The notes beneath the pieces were generated by a model, which saw only the letters and a list, made by a program, of their open reading frames with translations, made no database searches and had not been told where the DNA came from. This document shows, one piece after another, positions 1-9,446 of a stretch of 62,940 nt of DNA; positions within the stretch are counted from its first letter, which is position 1, and every line of letters begins with the position of its first letter. The position numbers were made by a program, and so were the translations under genes. This DNA is from JBKHDT01 sp046541195. Its GTDB lineage: Bacteria > Pseudomonadota > Gammaproteobacteria > Halothiobacillales > Halothiobacillaceae. Location of the stretch: assembly GCA_046541195.1 (NCBI GenBank), contig JBKHDT010000008.1:1-62940 (forward strand). The letters run 5' to 3'.

Positions 1-198
1 GCCAGTCCGCTCAACCAACCCGGTCAAGCGAGGTGCGCATCTTACCGAAGTTTTTTTCGGTGTCAAATCTTTTTTTCGCCGAAGCGATGAAGACCTGAGC
101 TTGGCGCGATTCACCCGGCCGCCTTGGCGCCCGGGATGCCGGAGCGACCAGGGCGCTTGCTGCAAGCAACAGGCGCCAGGCCGTTCCGAAGAACCTGG

Positions 199-274
199 TG
201 GTGGGTCGTGTAGGATTCGAACCTACGACCAATTGGTTAAAAGCCAACTGCTCTACCAACTGAGCTAACGACCC
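199..274 (-). tRNA. tRNA-Lys (anticodon TTT)
   Basis: A 76-nt cloverleaf is readable on the minus strand. The acceptor stem GGGTCGT pairs with ACGACCC, followed by discriminator A and an encoded CCA at 199-201. The D-arm TTAGCTCAGTTGGTAGAGC and T-arm GTAGGTTCGAATCCTAC are standard. The anticodon loop CTTTTAA gives TTT, hence lysine. It lies about 108 nt downstream of queC but has its own promoter at 292-319. Confidence 0.96.
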
Positions 275-291
275 GCCGTTGAGAGATGCGC

Positions 292-319
292 ATTATACGC
301 AGATGATCCGGGTCCGCAA
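292..319 (-). promoter_or_regulatory. sigma-70 promoter of tRNA-Lys
   Basis: Read on the minus strand, a perfect TATAAT (297-292) lies 16 bp downstream of TTGCGG (319-314). The predicted start is about 10 nt upstream of the tRNA 5' end, a normal spacing for a stable-RNA promoter. The -35 box is weaker than consensus. Confidence 0.7.
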
Positions 320-382
320 CCCCCTCCGGGATTTTTTTAGTCGACGGTGTGCGCCGTTTGCTTCGCCACCGCCGGGCGGCCT

Positions 383-1072
383 TCAGGCGTAGCGGGTCGG
401 GTCGGGAATGCCGGCGTCGGCGAAACCCTGGCGACGCAGCCGGCAGGCATCGCACTGCCCGCAGGCCTGGCCGTCCTTGTCGGGCGCGTAACAGGAGATC
501 GTCTGCGCGTAGTCAACCCCGTGCGCCAGCCCGCTGCGTATGATCTGCGCCTTGCTCATGGCGATCAGCGGTGCGTGGATGGTGATCGTCTCCCCGCCGA
601 CGCCCACTGCGGTCGCGAGGTTCGCCAGACGCTGGAACTGCTCGATGAATTCAGGTCGGCAGTCAGGATAGCCGGAGTAGTCCACGGCGTTGACGCCCAG
701 GAAGATGTCGCGCGCGCCGAGGATCTCGGCCCATCCGAGTGCGAAGGCAAGAAACACGGTATTGCGGGCCGGAACGTAGGTGGCGGGGATCCCCTCGGTG
801 GCCGAGGTAGGCACGTCGATTGCCGGATCGGTGAGGGCCGATCCGCCCATCCCGTCCAGGTCGATGCGCACGATCTTGTGCTGCACGGCACCACCGTCGC
901 GCGCCAGCCGGCTGGCTGCGGACAACTCCACGCGGTGCCGCTGGCCGTAATCGAAGCTCAGCGCGTGGATGGTGAACCCCGCGGCTTTCGCCAGCGCCAG
1001 CACGGTTGCCGAGTCCAGCCCGCCCGAGACCAGGACGACCGCTGGACGTCCGTGGTTTTTTTCAGGGGTCAT
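383..1072 (-). CDS. queC: 7-cyano-7-deazaguanine synthase QueC
   Basis: QueC converts 7-carboxy-7-deazaguanine, ammonia and ATP into preQ0 on the way to queuosine in tRNA. The protein is 229 aa. It shows the PP-loop ATP motif SGGLDS at about residues 16-21 and a C-terminal zinc cluster with Cys194, Cys204, Cys207 and Cys210, the expected CxnCxxCxxC pattern. The ATG at 1072 is chosen because it overlaps the queE stop as ATGA; a frame extension upstream to 1093 would lie inside queE. It follows queE, the preceding enzyme of the pathway, and is probably translationally coupled to it. Confidence 0.95.
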   Translation of the reverse strand: MTPEKNHGRPAVVLVSGGLDSATVLALAKAAGFTIHALSFDYGQRHRVELSAASRLARDGGAVQHKIVRIDLDGMGGSALTDPAIDVPTSATEGIPATYVPARNTVFLAFALGWAEILGARDIFLGVNAVDYSGYPDCRPEFIEQFQRLANLATAVGVGGETITIHAPLIAMSKAQIIRSGLAHGVDYAQTISCYAPDKDGQACGQCDACRLRRQGFADAGIPDPTRYA

Positions 1073-1764
1073 CGGCCGGGCTCCTCGCCCCAAAGCTGCT
1101 TGTGCAACTGCAGTTGCATCCGCAGCTCCCGGCCGGTTTCGAGCAGCCAGTCGGCCAGAGCGGTCGGCTCGACCTGTCCGTAGACGGGCGAGAAGAGCAC
1201 CTGAAACCGGCGGTCAAGCGCATGCTGCCGGACGCGCTCCATCGCCCATTCGAAGTCCTGCCGACTGCCAATCACGAACTTGATTTCGTCATCAGGCTTG
1301 AGGTGGGGCAGGTTCTCCCAGCGGTTTCGTGCGACCTCGCCCGAGGCCGGGGTTTTCAGGTCCATCACGATGCGCACGCGCGGATCGACCGGCTCGATAT
1401 CCAGAGCGCCGCTGGTTTCCAGGCTGACGGTGTATCCGGCGTCCGCCAGCTCACGCAAGAGGGTGCCGCACTCCGGCTGGGCCAGCGGTTCCCCGCCGGT
1501 CACGCAGACATGGCGTGTCCGGCAGGCCTCGACGGCGGCGAGAATCTCCTCCACCGACATCCAGCGCCCGCCCTTGAAGGCATAGGCCGAATCACAGTAA
1601 TCGCAGCGAAGCGGACAGCCGGTCAGCCGGACGAACACCGTCGGCCACCCGGCGCTTGCAGACTCGCCCTGCAGGGATCGGAAGATCTCCGTGATGCGCA
1701 CGCTGCCAGCCCGGCTGCGCACGCGCGGTTCCGTGCCCTCGATGCCCTCCAGCCCGACGGTCAC
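1069..1764 (-). CDS. queE: 7-carboxy-7-deazaguanine synthase QueE
   Basis: Radical SAM enzyme that contracts 6-carboxytetrahydropterin to 7-carboxy-7-deazaguanine, the QueC substrate. At 231 aa it has the expected size. The cluster-binding motif is CPLRCDYC, with Cys50, Cys54 and Cys57 in CxxxCxxC spacing. It is followed by a GGEPL-like SAM-binding segment (residues VTGGEPLAQ). The start is GTG at 1764, directly abutting the cpoB stop, so it is read as part of the tol-cpoB-que operon. The first 20 residues before the conserved TEIFRSLQGE motif are variable, and a slightly later start is possible. Confidence 0.94.
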   Translation of the reverse strand: MTVGLEGIEGTEPRVRSRAGSVRITEIFRSLQGESASAGWPTVFVRLTGCPLRCDYCDSAYAFKGGRWMSVEEILAAVEACRTRHVCVTGGEPLAQPECGTLLRELADAGYTVSLETSGALDIEPVDPRVRIVMDLKTPASGEVARNRWENLPHLKPDDEIKFVIGSRQDFEWAMERVRQHALDRRFQVLFSPVYGQVEPTALADWLLETGRELRMQLQLHKQLWGEEPGR

Positions 1765-2712
1765 TCAGAGCCCTTCCCGGTTCATGCGCTCAAGCCGCTG
1801 CCGAGCCAGGCCGGCTGCGTGCGAACCGCCGTGAAGCTCGACGAGTCGTTCCAGCCTCTCGCGCGCCTTGTCGTACTCGCCCTGATCGTAATCCAGATAG
1901 GCGATCTTCAGGCTTGCATCCGCTGCGCGGCCACTGTTCGGGTAGTCGGACAGGACTTTCTCGAAACTTGCGCGTGCCGCCTCCTGATCCTGATTGACGT
2001 ATTCGGCCTCGCCCTTCCAGTACAGGGCGTGCGGTGCCCAGTTGCCGACGGGGTCCGCGCGCACGGTCCGATCAAAGGCAACGATTGCCTGGTCGTATTT
2101 CCCGTCGCGCAGCAGCGCGAAGGCCCGGTCATAGAGCGCCCGCTGATCGGCCGTCTCGTCCACCGGCTCCGACTCCGACGGAGGCCTGTTCGATGGCGCC
2201 CGCTCAGGTTCGGACTCAGGCTTCGATTCACGCTTCGACTCGGCCTCCGGTTGCGCTTCAGGCTCCGCGGGCTGGGATGCTTCGTCTCCGGACTGCGTCC
2301 CGGAGCCGGACGAAGGCTGCTCGCCCGAATCCTCGGAAGACGCAGCAGCATCACCCCCTTCAAGCAGCGAGACGCGCCCGTCCAGGTCGACGAACCCGTC
2401 CCGAAGCGCCCTCTGCAGCCGTTCGATCTCGTTGGTCTGCACCTCGCTCTGGCCACGCAAAGCGCGCAACTCCTGCTCGAGCTGGTCGACCCGGTCAATG
2501 AGCTCCATCAGGATGGTCGACGTACCCCGTGACCCGTCGGACAGCGAATCCGCCCCAGACTGCGCGGATTCGGGGATGGACCCGGGGGTCTGCGTGGCCG
2601 GCTGGCTGCCAGTTCCCCAGCTTCGCCACTCCGGCGGCTGTGCGAGGGCGGCCTGGCTGACGAAAAGTCCCGCAGCGAGCGGAAGCCATCGACTTGTTCT
2701 CGAATTGATCAT
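1765..2712 (-). CDS. cpoB: Cell division coordinator CpoB (YbgF)
   Basis: Periplasmic TolA partner that coordinates outer-membrane constriction with septal peptidoglycan synthesis. The protein is 315 aa. A signal peptide occupies residues 1-24 (cleavage after AALA). A short trimerising coiled coil follows at about 60-105 (VDQLEQELRALRGQ). A long Glu/Ser/Pro-rich linker then leads to three TPR-like repeats starting at YDRAFALLRDGKYDQA. The ATG at 2712 precedes the signal peptide; the longer reading to 2850 adds a non-signal extension. In most gammaproteobacteria pal lies between tolB and this gene; here only 158 nt separate them. Confidence 0.93.
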   Translation of the reverse strand: MINSRTSRWLPLAAGLFVSQAALAQPPEWRSWGTGSQPATQTPGSIPESAQSGADSLSDGSRGTSTILMELIDRVDQLEQELRALRGQSEVQTNEIERLQRALRDGFVDLDGRVSLLEGGDAAASSEDSGEQPSSGSGTQSGDEASQPAEPEAQPEAESKRESKPESEPERAPSNRPPSESEPVDETADQRALYDRAFALLRDGKYDQAIVAFDRTVRADPVGNWAPHALYWKGEAEYVNQDQEAARASFEKVLSDYPNSGRAADASLKIAYLDYDQGEYDKARERLERLVELHGGSHAAGLARQRLERMNREGL

Positions 2713-2870
2713 GACTGGATATCCGTCTTGGCTGGCCCGGGTCTTTCCTGACCGGACACCGTGAATGCACGCCCCGTCGGCGCGGGACTGAACGAATGAT
2801 CGAAGGCCGGGCAGCACGCAGCCACACCGGCAGACAAGCGACTGAAGCACCGCCGAAGAGCCATCATGCT

Positions 2871-4154
2871 TCAGCGGTACGGCCCCCAGGCCGCATCCCG
2901 AACCAAGCCCTTGTCAAAGCTCAGGGTCTGGTGGCCACCCCCCGTGGCCGGCGAGATCCGGAGGACCGACCGCCCCCGTTCCCGGGTCGCATAGACCAGC
3001 ATGACTCCGTTGGGTGCATAGCTTGGCCGCTCTTCGTGGCCCTGGTCGCTGATCACGCGCAGGGCGCCGGTCTCGATATTCTGCACACCCACGCGAAAGC
3101 CGCCGGACCCGCTGACCACGCCGGCAAAATACTTGCCATCCGGGGAAACGGCCGGCCCGGCCATGTAGGGGCTGTCGAAGGACAGGCGGCGCGCATTCCT
3201 GTCATCCAGCCGCTGCATGTAAACCTGCGCCTGACCACTGCGGTTCGAGGTGAACAGCAGGGCCTCGCCATCCGGCATCCAGGCAGCCTCGGTATCGATG
3301 GCCCCGCCTCGGGTCACCTGCTTCATGTCCCGGGTCTGCAGGTCAATCACGTAGATGTTCGGAGCCCCGCCGCCCGAGAGGGTCAGGGCGATCCGTTCAC
3401 CGTCCGGAGACCAGGCCGGCGCCCCGTTGATTCCCGGGAAGTCCGTCAGCCGGTACCGGTCACCGCTGCCAAGATCCTGAATCCAGATTCCCGAACTGCC
3501 GCCCTCGAAGGAGACGTAAGCCAGTTGCCGACCATCAGGTGACCAGGTCGGGGACATGATCGGCCGCCCCGACTCCAGCACCGTCTTCGGGCCGTGACCG
3601 TCGGCGTCCGCGATCTCCAGCGCATACCGGCGCTCACCGTCCGGCTGCCGGATTTCGATCACGTACGCGATCCGGGTGCTGAACGCGCCCCGAATCCCCG
3701 TGACCTTCTCGAACACCAGGTCCGATATCCGGTGTGCCACTGCACGCAGCTCGGAGGGCGGTGCGGTAATCGCGTGGGCGATGAGGTCTTCGCCACTGTT
3801 CACGTCCACCAGGTAGAACTCCACCCGCCAGGCCGAGTCGGTCTGGCGGGCCCGGCCCATCAGCAGGTATTCCATGCCTGCTTCGCGCCACAGCGACGGC
3901 GTCGCCTCAGAGAGTGATTGCGGGCGCTCAGGCATATCGGCTTCAGGCATGGGTGCGAAGCGACCGGACCGTGCCAGGTCAGCCGAAACCACCGCGCCCA
4001 GGTCAACCGGCGCGTCGCCCCCGAAAGGTACGACGGCGATCGGGGCGCCGCTGTCGGCGCCGCCGGTGATGTCGATCTGGAGCGCGGCCTGTGCAGGCAG
4101 GGCAAGCAGCCCGCCGGCAGCCAACAGAGCCGCCAGCAAGATCCCGCGGAACAT
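2871..4154 (-). CDS. tolB: Tol-Pal system beta-propeller protein TolB
   Basis: Periplasmic protein linking the TolQRA inner-membrane complex to Pal and the outer membrane. At 427 aa it matches the family length. A signal peptide covers residues 1-23 (ending PAQA). The N-terminal alpha/beta domain (IAVVPFGG...) is followed by propeller repeats with the typical SPDG signatures (SPTWSPDGRQLAYVS, PAWSPDGERIAL, AVSPDGKYFAG). The ATG at 4154 gives a clean signal peptide; the open frame to 4319 adds 55 residues without one. A 224-nt gap separates it from tolA. Its usual binding partner Pal is not encoded next to it. Confidence 0.95.
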   Translation of the reverse strand: MFRGILLAALLAAGGLLALPAQAALQIDITGGADSGAPIAVVPFGGDAPVDLGAVVSADLARSGRFAPMPEADMPERPQSLSEATPSLWREAGMEYLLMGRARQTDSAWRVEFYLVDVNSGEDLIAHAITAPPSELRAVAHRISDLVFEKVTGIRGAFSTRIAYVIEIRQPDGERRYALEIADADGHGPKTVLESGRPIMSPTWSPDGRQLAYVSFEGGSSGIWIQDLGSGDRYRLTDFPGINGAPAWSPDGERIALTLSGGGAPNIYVIDLQTRDMKQVTRGGAIDTEAAWMPDGEALLFTSNRSGQAQVYMQRLDDRNARRLSFDSPYMAGPAVSPDGKYFAGVVSGSGGFRVGVQNIETGALRVISDQGHEERPSYAPNGVMLVYATRERGRSVLRISPATGGGHQTLSFDKGLVRDAAWGPYR

Positions 4155-4378
4155 CCCGCGGCACCAGACCAACCGACCGCCCCCTTCGCCCCGAGAGAGG
4201 CCGCGATGCCCCCGCAGCGGCTCGGGGGCAGCTGCCGGCAAGGTTTCACTCAGGAACGCCCAGATGAACGCCCGGATTGGTGACAAAAGCGGGGTTGACC
4301 GTGGAATCATCGGTTTCACTCACTCGCGCCCAGCCGGCGCGCTTGAAGGTTTTTTCAAATCAGGCATGGTGCCGGAAT

Positions 4379-5521
4379 TCACTCGATGCGGAAATTGAAC
4401 TCAAGCTGCCGCTCGAAGACCTCGGGCACCGGCGGCGCCGGCAGGGGGCTGGCCCGCTCGACCGCCTTGATCACGGACTCGCGGAACAGCGCATCCCCAT
4501 CACAGCGCCCGGGCTCCACCGAAAGCACCTGTCCGCCGCGCATCTGGGTGACGGTTACCTCGCAGCTCCAGCTCGGATCAAACCCGGGCGGACGGCCCCA
4601 GTTGCGCGTGACCTGACTGCGAATCGCTTCCACGTACTCGGCCCGCGCACTCGCCAACCGCCGGTCCCGTTCGGCCGCCAGGCGTTTCTGAAGTTCCGCC
4701 TCGGCCGCGGCGCGTGCCTCGGCTTCCCGGCGTTGCCGCTCGGCCTCCGCCTGCCGCCGTTCCTGCTCTGCCTTCCGGCGCGCCTCCTCCTCGGCCTGCT
4801 TGCGGGCTTCCTCTGCCGCACGACGGCGCTCCTCCTCGGCCTCGCGTCGTTCTTGCTCCGCCTGGCGGCGTTCTTCCTCGGCCTGACGACGCTCTGCCTC
4901 GATCCGGCGGGACTCCTCTTCGGCGCGACGGCGCTCTTCCTCGATACGCCTGCGCTCCGCCTCGGCGGCCTGCCGCTCGGCCTCCGCCTGTCGGCGCTTT
5001 TCCTCCGCGACCTGTTCGGCCTCCGCTTCCCTGCGCCGCGCTTCCTCCTCGGCGCGCTGGCGCGCCTCCTCAGCCGCCCGGGCCTCTTCGGCCTTCCGGC
5101 GCGCCTCTTCCTCGGCCTGGCGCCTTGATGCCTCTGCCGCCTCCTGTTCCTTGCGCAGCGCCTCAAGGCGCCGCTGCTCCTGTTCGGCCTCGCGACGCTG
5201 ACGCTCCTGCTCTTCGCGCACCTGCCGCAAGCGGGCCTCCTCGGCCATCCGGGCCTCGTGGGCCTGCCGGGCCTGCTCATCGGCTTGCGCCCGCGCACGC
5301 TCCCGGGCCTCTTCCTGCGCCCGCAGCCGATCGGTGTGCGCCTCGAGCGCAGATGATTCGACGCTGACCGCGTCAATGATCTCGACTTCCGCCGAGGCGG
5401 ATGCTTCGGCGCCCGACTCCGGTTCCGGCATCCACTTCAGAAAGAGCGCAACCAAGATCACTCCGTGCAGGAGTACCGCCAGCGCAATGGCCACGGGCAT
5501 CCGCAGCAGCATCCGCATCAT
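4379..5521 (-). CDS. tolA: Cell envelope integrity protein TolA
   Basis: Spans the periplasm to transmit TolQR proton-motive energy. The protein is 380 aa. One N-terminal membrane helix (about 8-29, AIALAVLLHGVILVALFLKW) leads into a roughly 230-residue Ala/Glu/Arg/Gln-rich helical domain II. The C-terminal domain III starts at YVEAIRSQVTRNW and keeps two cysteines (SWSCEV and GRCDGD) that form the family disulfide. The start at 5521 leaves 1 nt after the tolR stop; a second ATG follows immediately at 5518. The DNA of domain II is repetitive, which explains large spurious frames on both strands. Confidence 0.95.
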   Translation of the reverse strand: MMRMLLRMPVAIALAVLLHGVILVALFLKWMPEPESGAEASASAEVEIIDAVSVESSALEAHTDRLRAQEEARERARAQADEQARQAHEARMAEEARLRQVREEQERQRREAEQEQRRLEALRKEQEAAEASRRQAEEEARRKAEEARAAEEARQRAEEEARRREAEAEQVAEEKRRQAEAERQAAEAERRRIEEERRRAEEESRRIEAERRQAEEERRQAEQERREAEEERRRAAEEARKQAEEEARRKAEQERRQAEAERQRREAEARAAAEAELQKRLAAERDRRLASARAEYVEAIRSQVTRNWGRPPGFDPSWSCEVTVTQMRGGQVLSVEPGRCDGDALFRESVIKAVERASPLPAPPVPEVFERQLEFNFRIE

Positions 5522-5522
5522 C

Positions 5523-5969
<447 letters not shown>

Positions 5970-5971
5970 GC

Positions 5972-6649
5972 TCAACGCCCCCCGACCTGTCGCTGAAGCA
6001 GGTTGGCGAATTCGTCGACGAAAGCCTCGTAGCGGTTGGCCAGCGCATCCACCCGTTCACCGAAGCGGTTGTAGGCAATCACCGCCGGAATGGCGGCAAA
6101 CAGGCCCATGGCCGTGGCAATCAAGGCTTCGGCAATCGCGGGCGCCACCGTCGACAGCGTGGGGTTGGACACGTTGCCCAACGCCAGAAAAGCCGTCATG
6201 ATGCCCCAGACGGTTCCAAACAGGCCGATATAAGGGCTGATCGATCCAACAGTCGCCAGGTAGGTCAGGGCTTCCTCAAGCCGTTCGACCTGCCGGCCGA
6301 GCGACACGCGCATGGCCCGGTCGACGCCTGCCACGACCTGCTCGACCTGCTGACCCTCGATCCGCCGCAGCCGCTGATATTCACGAAACCCGGCTTCAAA
6401 GATGGCCTCCTGCCCCTCGCGGGGAAGATCCGCCCGGCTGATCCGGTCATAGTAGTCATTCAGGCTGCCGCCGGACCAGAAATGCTCGTCGAACCGTTCA
6501 GCCTGGCGTCGAGCCGAGCGCAGCACACCGGTCTTGTGAAAGATCAGCGCCCAGGAGGACACGGAGGCCAGCAGCAGGACCAGCATGACCAGCTGGACTA
6601 CCCAGCTCGCCTCCAGGACCAGGTCCAGAACCGAGGTTTCAGCACTCAA
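5972..6649 (-). CDS. tolQ: Tol-Pal system protein TolQ
   Basis: MotA/TolQ/ExbB-type proton channel protein of the inner membrane, 225 aa with three membrane helices. These are about 14-36 (VQLVMLVLLLASVSSWALIF) and the pair near SPYIGLFGTVWGIM and IATAMGLFAAIPAVIAY. The start is a TTG at 6649, preceded by a good GGGAGAG ribosome site about 7 nt upstream. No ATG or GTG is in frame before the conserved LDLVLEAS segment, so TTG is required for full length. It overlaps the ybgC end by 11 nt. Confidence 0.94.
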   Translation of the reverse strand: MSAETSVLDLVLEASWVVQLVMLVLLLASVSSWALIFHKTGVLRSARRQAERFDEHFWSGGSLNDYYDRISRADLPREGQEAIFEAGFREYQRLRRIEGQQVEQVVAGVDRAMRVSLGRQVERLEEALTYLATVGSISPYIGLFGTVWGIMTAFLALGNVSNPTLSTVAPAIAEALIATAMGLFAAIPAVIAYNRFGERVDALANRYEAFVDEFANLLQRQVGGR

Positions 6650-7064
6650 GAAAACTCTCCCTCAATTGCTCGGGTATCGGGCCTGGGCGGAAATCGGCTT
6701 GCGCCACACAGGCAACCTGGACCGTTCCGCCGCACAGCATCTCGCCGGTTTCTGCCCGCTCGATGCACTGCCGAAAGACCATGGAAGCCCGGGCAAGTCG
6801 CTCGATGCCCGTCCGCACGATCAGCGCGTCATTAAAACGTGCCGGCCGGTGGTATTCAACCGCCACCCGCCGCACGACCAGCAGCACGCCCAGTTCGTCG
6901 GCCAGCCGATCCTGTTCCCAGCCCCGCGCACGGAGCATCTCGGTGCGCGCACGCTCCATGAAGCGCAGGTAGGCCGCATGGTATACAACCCCGCCGGCAT
7001 CGGTGTCCTCGTAGTAGACGCGAACCGGCCAGCGGAATTCCCCGGGCAGCTCAGGCGGACTCAT
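6639..7064 (-). CDS. ybgC: Acyl-CoA thioesterase YbgC
   Basis: Hot-dog fold thioesterase acting on acyl-CoA or acyl-ACP and classically the first gene of the tol operon. The protein is 141 aa. It carries the signature YYEDTDAGGVVYH (catalytic Asp about residue 22) and the conserved FMERARTEML helix. The ATG at 7064 overlaps the ruvB stop by 14 nt and is preferred over an upstream frame opening at 7100 inside ruvB, because homologues begin just before the conserved core. Confidence 0.94.
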   Translation of the reverse strand: MSPPELPGEFRWPVRVYYEDTDAGGVVYHAAYLRFMERARTEMLRARGWEQDRLADELGVLLVVRRVAVEYHRPARFNDALIVRTGIERLARASMVFRQCIERAETGEMLCGGTVQVACVAQADFRPGPIPEQLRESFLEC

Positions 7065-8112
7065 CGGGCACCTCGAGATCCAGACCCGGCATCCGGTCAT
7101 CGCCGGCCCGACTGGGCGGCGAAAACCCGAAATGCCGATAGGCTTGCGGTGTGGCCATCCGACCGCGTGGTGTCCGCACGATGAAGCCCTGCTGGATCAG
7201 GTAGGGCTCGAGCACATCCTCGATGGTGTCCCGCACCTCGCCGATCGCAGCCGCGATATTGTCCAGTCCCACGGGTCCGCCATCGAATTTCTCGATCATG
7301 GTCAGCAGCAGCCGCCGGTCCTGATGATCGAAGCCCCGCACGTCGACCTTGAGCAGGTTCAGAGCCGCGTCCGCCACCGCGCCGGTCACCCGGCCATCCG
7401 AACGAATCTCGGCGTAGTCCCGGACCCGGCGAAGCAGTCGGTTGGCGATCCGCGGCGTCCCCCGGGCGCGCCGCGCGATCTCCATCGCCCCCGCCTCATC
7501 GACGCTCATGCCGACCAGCCCCGCGGATCGGGCCACGATGTTCGCCAGGTCGCCGACGGCGTAGAACTCCAGCCTCTGGATAATGCCGAAACGGTCCCGC
7601 AGCGGATTGGTGAGCATCCCCGCCCGCGTGGTGGCACCAACCAGGGTGAACGGCGGCAGGTCGAGCTTGATCGAACGGGCCGCCGGCCCCTCACCGATCA
7701 TGATGTCGATCTGGTAGTCCTCCATCGCGGGGTAGAGAATCTCCTCCACCACCGGCGAAAGACGATGGATCTCGTCAATGAACAGCACGTCATTGGGCTC
7801 GAGATTGGTCAGCAGCGCGGCCAGGTCCCCGGGGCGCTCCAGGACCGGGCCGGAAGTCTGACGGAGGCTGACACCCATCTCGTTGGCGATGATATGGGCC
7901 AGCGTGGTCTTTCCCAGTCCGGGCGGGCCGAAGATCAGCACATGATCCAGCGCCTCGCCCCGGTTGCGGGCCGCCGGCACGAAGATCTCCATCTGCTCGC
8001 GTACCGCAGGCTGACCGACATAATCAGCCAGTGTCCTCGGGCGCAACGCGCGCTCGAAGGCATCCTCGCCCTCGCGCAGACTGCCGGCCAGAATCCGATC
8101 CGGCTCGCTCAT
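7051..8112 (-). CDS. ruvB: Holliday junction branch-migration helicase RuvB
   Basis: Hexameric AAA+ motor that drives branch migration with RuvA. At 353 aa it is full length. Visible motifs are Walker A GPPGLGKTT, Walker B LFIDEIHRL, sensor I GATTRAGML and the C-terminal winged-helix segment (TPRGRMATPQAYRHFG). The ATG overlaps the ruvA stop as ATGA, indicating coupling within ruvC-ruvA-ruvB. Confidence 0.97.
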   Translation of the reverse strand: MSEPDRILAGSLREGEDAFERALRPRTLADYVGQPAVREQMEIFVPAARNRGEALDHVLIFGPPGLGKTTLAHIIANEMGVSLRQTSGPVLERPGDLAALLTNLEPNDVLFIDEIHRLSPVVEEILYPAMEDYQIDIMIGEGPAARSIKLDLPPFTLVGATTRAGMLTNPLRDRFGIIQRLEFYAVGDLANIVARSAGLVGMSVDEAGAMEIARRARGTPRIANRLLRRVRDYAEIRSDGRVTGAVADAALNLLKVDVRGFDHQDRRLLLTMIEKFDGGPVGLDNIAAAIGEVRDTIEDVLEPYLIQQGFIVRTPRGRMATPQAYRHFGFSPPSRAGDDRMPGLDLEVPDESA

Positions 8113-8705
8113 TTCACGGTCCGCTGCAGCGCCGACCGGATCAGCTCCTCGGTCGGCAGTTCATCGGCTCCCTCGACCGAGCGGATCATGCGGCCCGCTT
8201 CCGGCGGCTTGTAACCCAAAGCGACCAGGGCATCGACCGCCTCGTCGATCGACGACCCGGCCCGGGCCGCCGCACCCGGCGAGCGCACCGTCGCGGCGCC
8301 CTCGAACCGGTCGATGCGGTCGCGCATTTCAACCACCAGGCGCTCGGCGGTCTTGCGGCCCACCCCGGGCAGCCGGATCAGCGCCGCGGTATCGTTGTCG
8401 TAGATGCAGGCGCGGAACTGCTCGGCGGTCATGCCCGAGAGAATCGCCAGCGCCATGCGCGGCCCCACCCCGGAAACGCGAATCAGGCTGCGGAACAGCG
8501 CACGCTCGCGCTCGGTCGAGAACCCGTACAGCAGCTGGGCGTCCTCGCGCACCACCAGGTGCGTCAGGATCACCACGGGTCCATCGTCCTGAAGGGCATA
8601 GAAGGTGGACATCGGTGCTTCGACCTCGTAGCCCACGCCATTGACATCGATCAACAGATGAGGCGGCTGGCGGTCGACTATCCGCCCGGTCAGTCTTCCG
8701 ATCAT
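8109..8705 (-). CDS. ruvA: Holliday junction recognition protein RuvA
   Basis: Binds four-way DNA junctions and recruits RuvB. The protein is 198 aa. The N-terminal OB fold starts at MIGRLTGRI. Two helix-hairpin-helix motifs follow (SGVGPRMALAIL and PGVGRKTAERLVVEM), then a UBA-like C-terminal RuvB-binding domain (DEAVDALVALGYKP). The ATG at 8705 matches the family N-terminus; the open frame to 8795 adds unrelated residues. A 147-nt gap separates it from ruvC. Confidence 0.96.
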   Translation of the reverse strand: MIGRLTGRIVDRQPPHLLIDVNGVGYEVEAPMSTFYALQDDGPVVILTHLVVREDAQLLYGFSTERERALFRSLIRVSGVGPRMALAILSGMTAEQFRACIYDNDTAALIRLPGVGRKTAERLVVEMRDRIDRFEGAATVRSPGAAARAGSSIDEAVDALVALGYKPPEAGRMIRSVEGADELPTEELIRSALQRTVK

Positions 8706-8852
8706 TTTCAACGAATCCCCTGCACGAATCGATCCTGTCTCCCGCAGTGCCGGCCTAACACCGCAAAGCCCGGCGCTGATGACCCGCGACACCATTGGGC
8801 TCCAGCCTCCGGCTTGGTCACCGCGGCTCCGAAGGACGAGCGGCCACCGCGC

Positions 8853-9419
8853 TCACCGACTGCGTCGACGATAGCGGGACTGGGCAAGCAGCCGGACCGC
8901 CTCGCTGCCGGCGGCTTGCCCGTCGAGCGCGGCACCGGCCAGCGACGTGCGCCGGTAACAGTGGCAAAGTGCCACGGCCGCTGCATCCGCCCCGTCCGGC
9001 GGCGGCGCTTCCGAAAGATTCATCAGCTGCCGGACCATGTGCTGAACCTGAGTCTTGTCCGCGCGCCCGGTACCGACCACGGCCTGCTTGATGACCGCCG
9101 GCATGTACTCGGCCACCGGCAGGTTTCGGACCACCGCCGCCGCGATTGCCACACCCCGCGCCTGACCGAGCTTGAGTGACGACTCCGGACTGCGGTACAT
9201 GAAGACCTGTTCAATCGCGAACTCGCTGGGCGCGTATTCCTCGATCAGGGCCGTCACCGCCTCGAAAATCGCCCCCAGCCGCTGAGGAAAACTCTGCTCG
9301 CGGCCCAGCCGGATGCTCTGCAGGTGCAGGCACCGCGGCTGCCCGCGGGAAAACTCCAGCACAGCCGCGCCGGTGACCACCGATCCGGGGTCGATGCCCA
9401 GCACCCGCAGGGTCGCCAT
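8853..9419 (-). CDS. ruvC: Crossover junction endodeoxyribonuclease RuvC
   Basis: Holliday-junction resolvase, 188 aa. The acidic active-site residues sit in GIDPGS (Asp10), AIEQVF and the late DGADAAAVALCH motif, all in the expected order. The C-terminus is slightly longer than in Escherichia coli and Arg-rich. It lies 27 nt downstream of yebC, the usual gammaproteobacterial order. Confidence 0.96.
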   Translation of the reverse strand: MATLRVLGIDPGSVVTGAAVLEFSRGQPRCLHLQSIRLGREQSFPQRLGAIFEAVTALIEEYAPSEFAIEQVFMYRSPESSLKLGQARGVAIAAAVVRNLPVAEYMPAVIKQAVVGTGRADKTQVQHMVRQLMNLSEAPPPDGADAAAVALCHCYRRTSLAGAALDGQAAGSEAVRLLAQSRYRRRSR

Positions 9420-9446
9420 GTTCAGTACCTCGCCGTTTGCGCAAGG

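Noticed and set aside
45..62. Inverted repeat ACCGAA...TTCGGT with T-run near the window start
   Set aside because: Only six pairs with the T-run in the loop; on the tRNA strand there is no T-tract after it, so I do not call a terminator.
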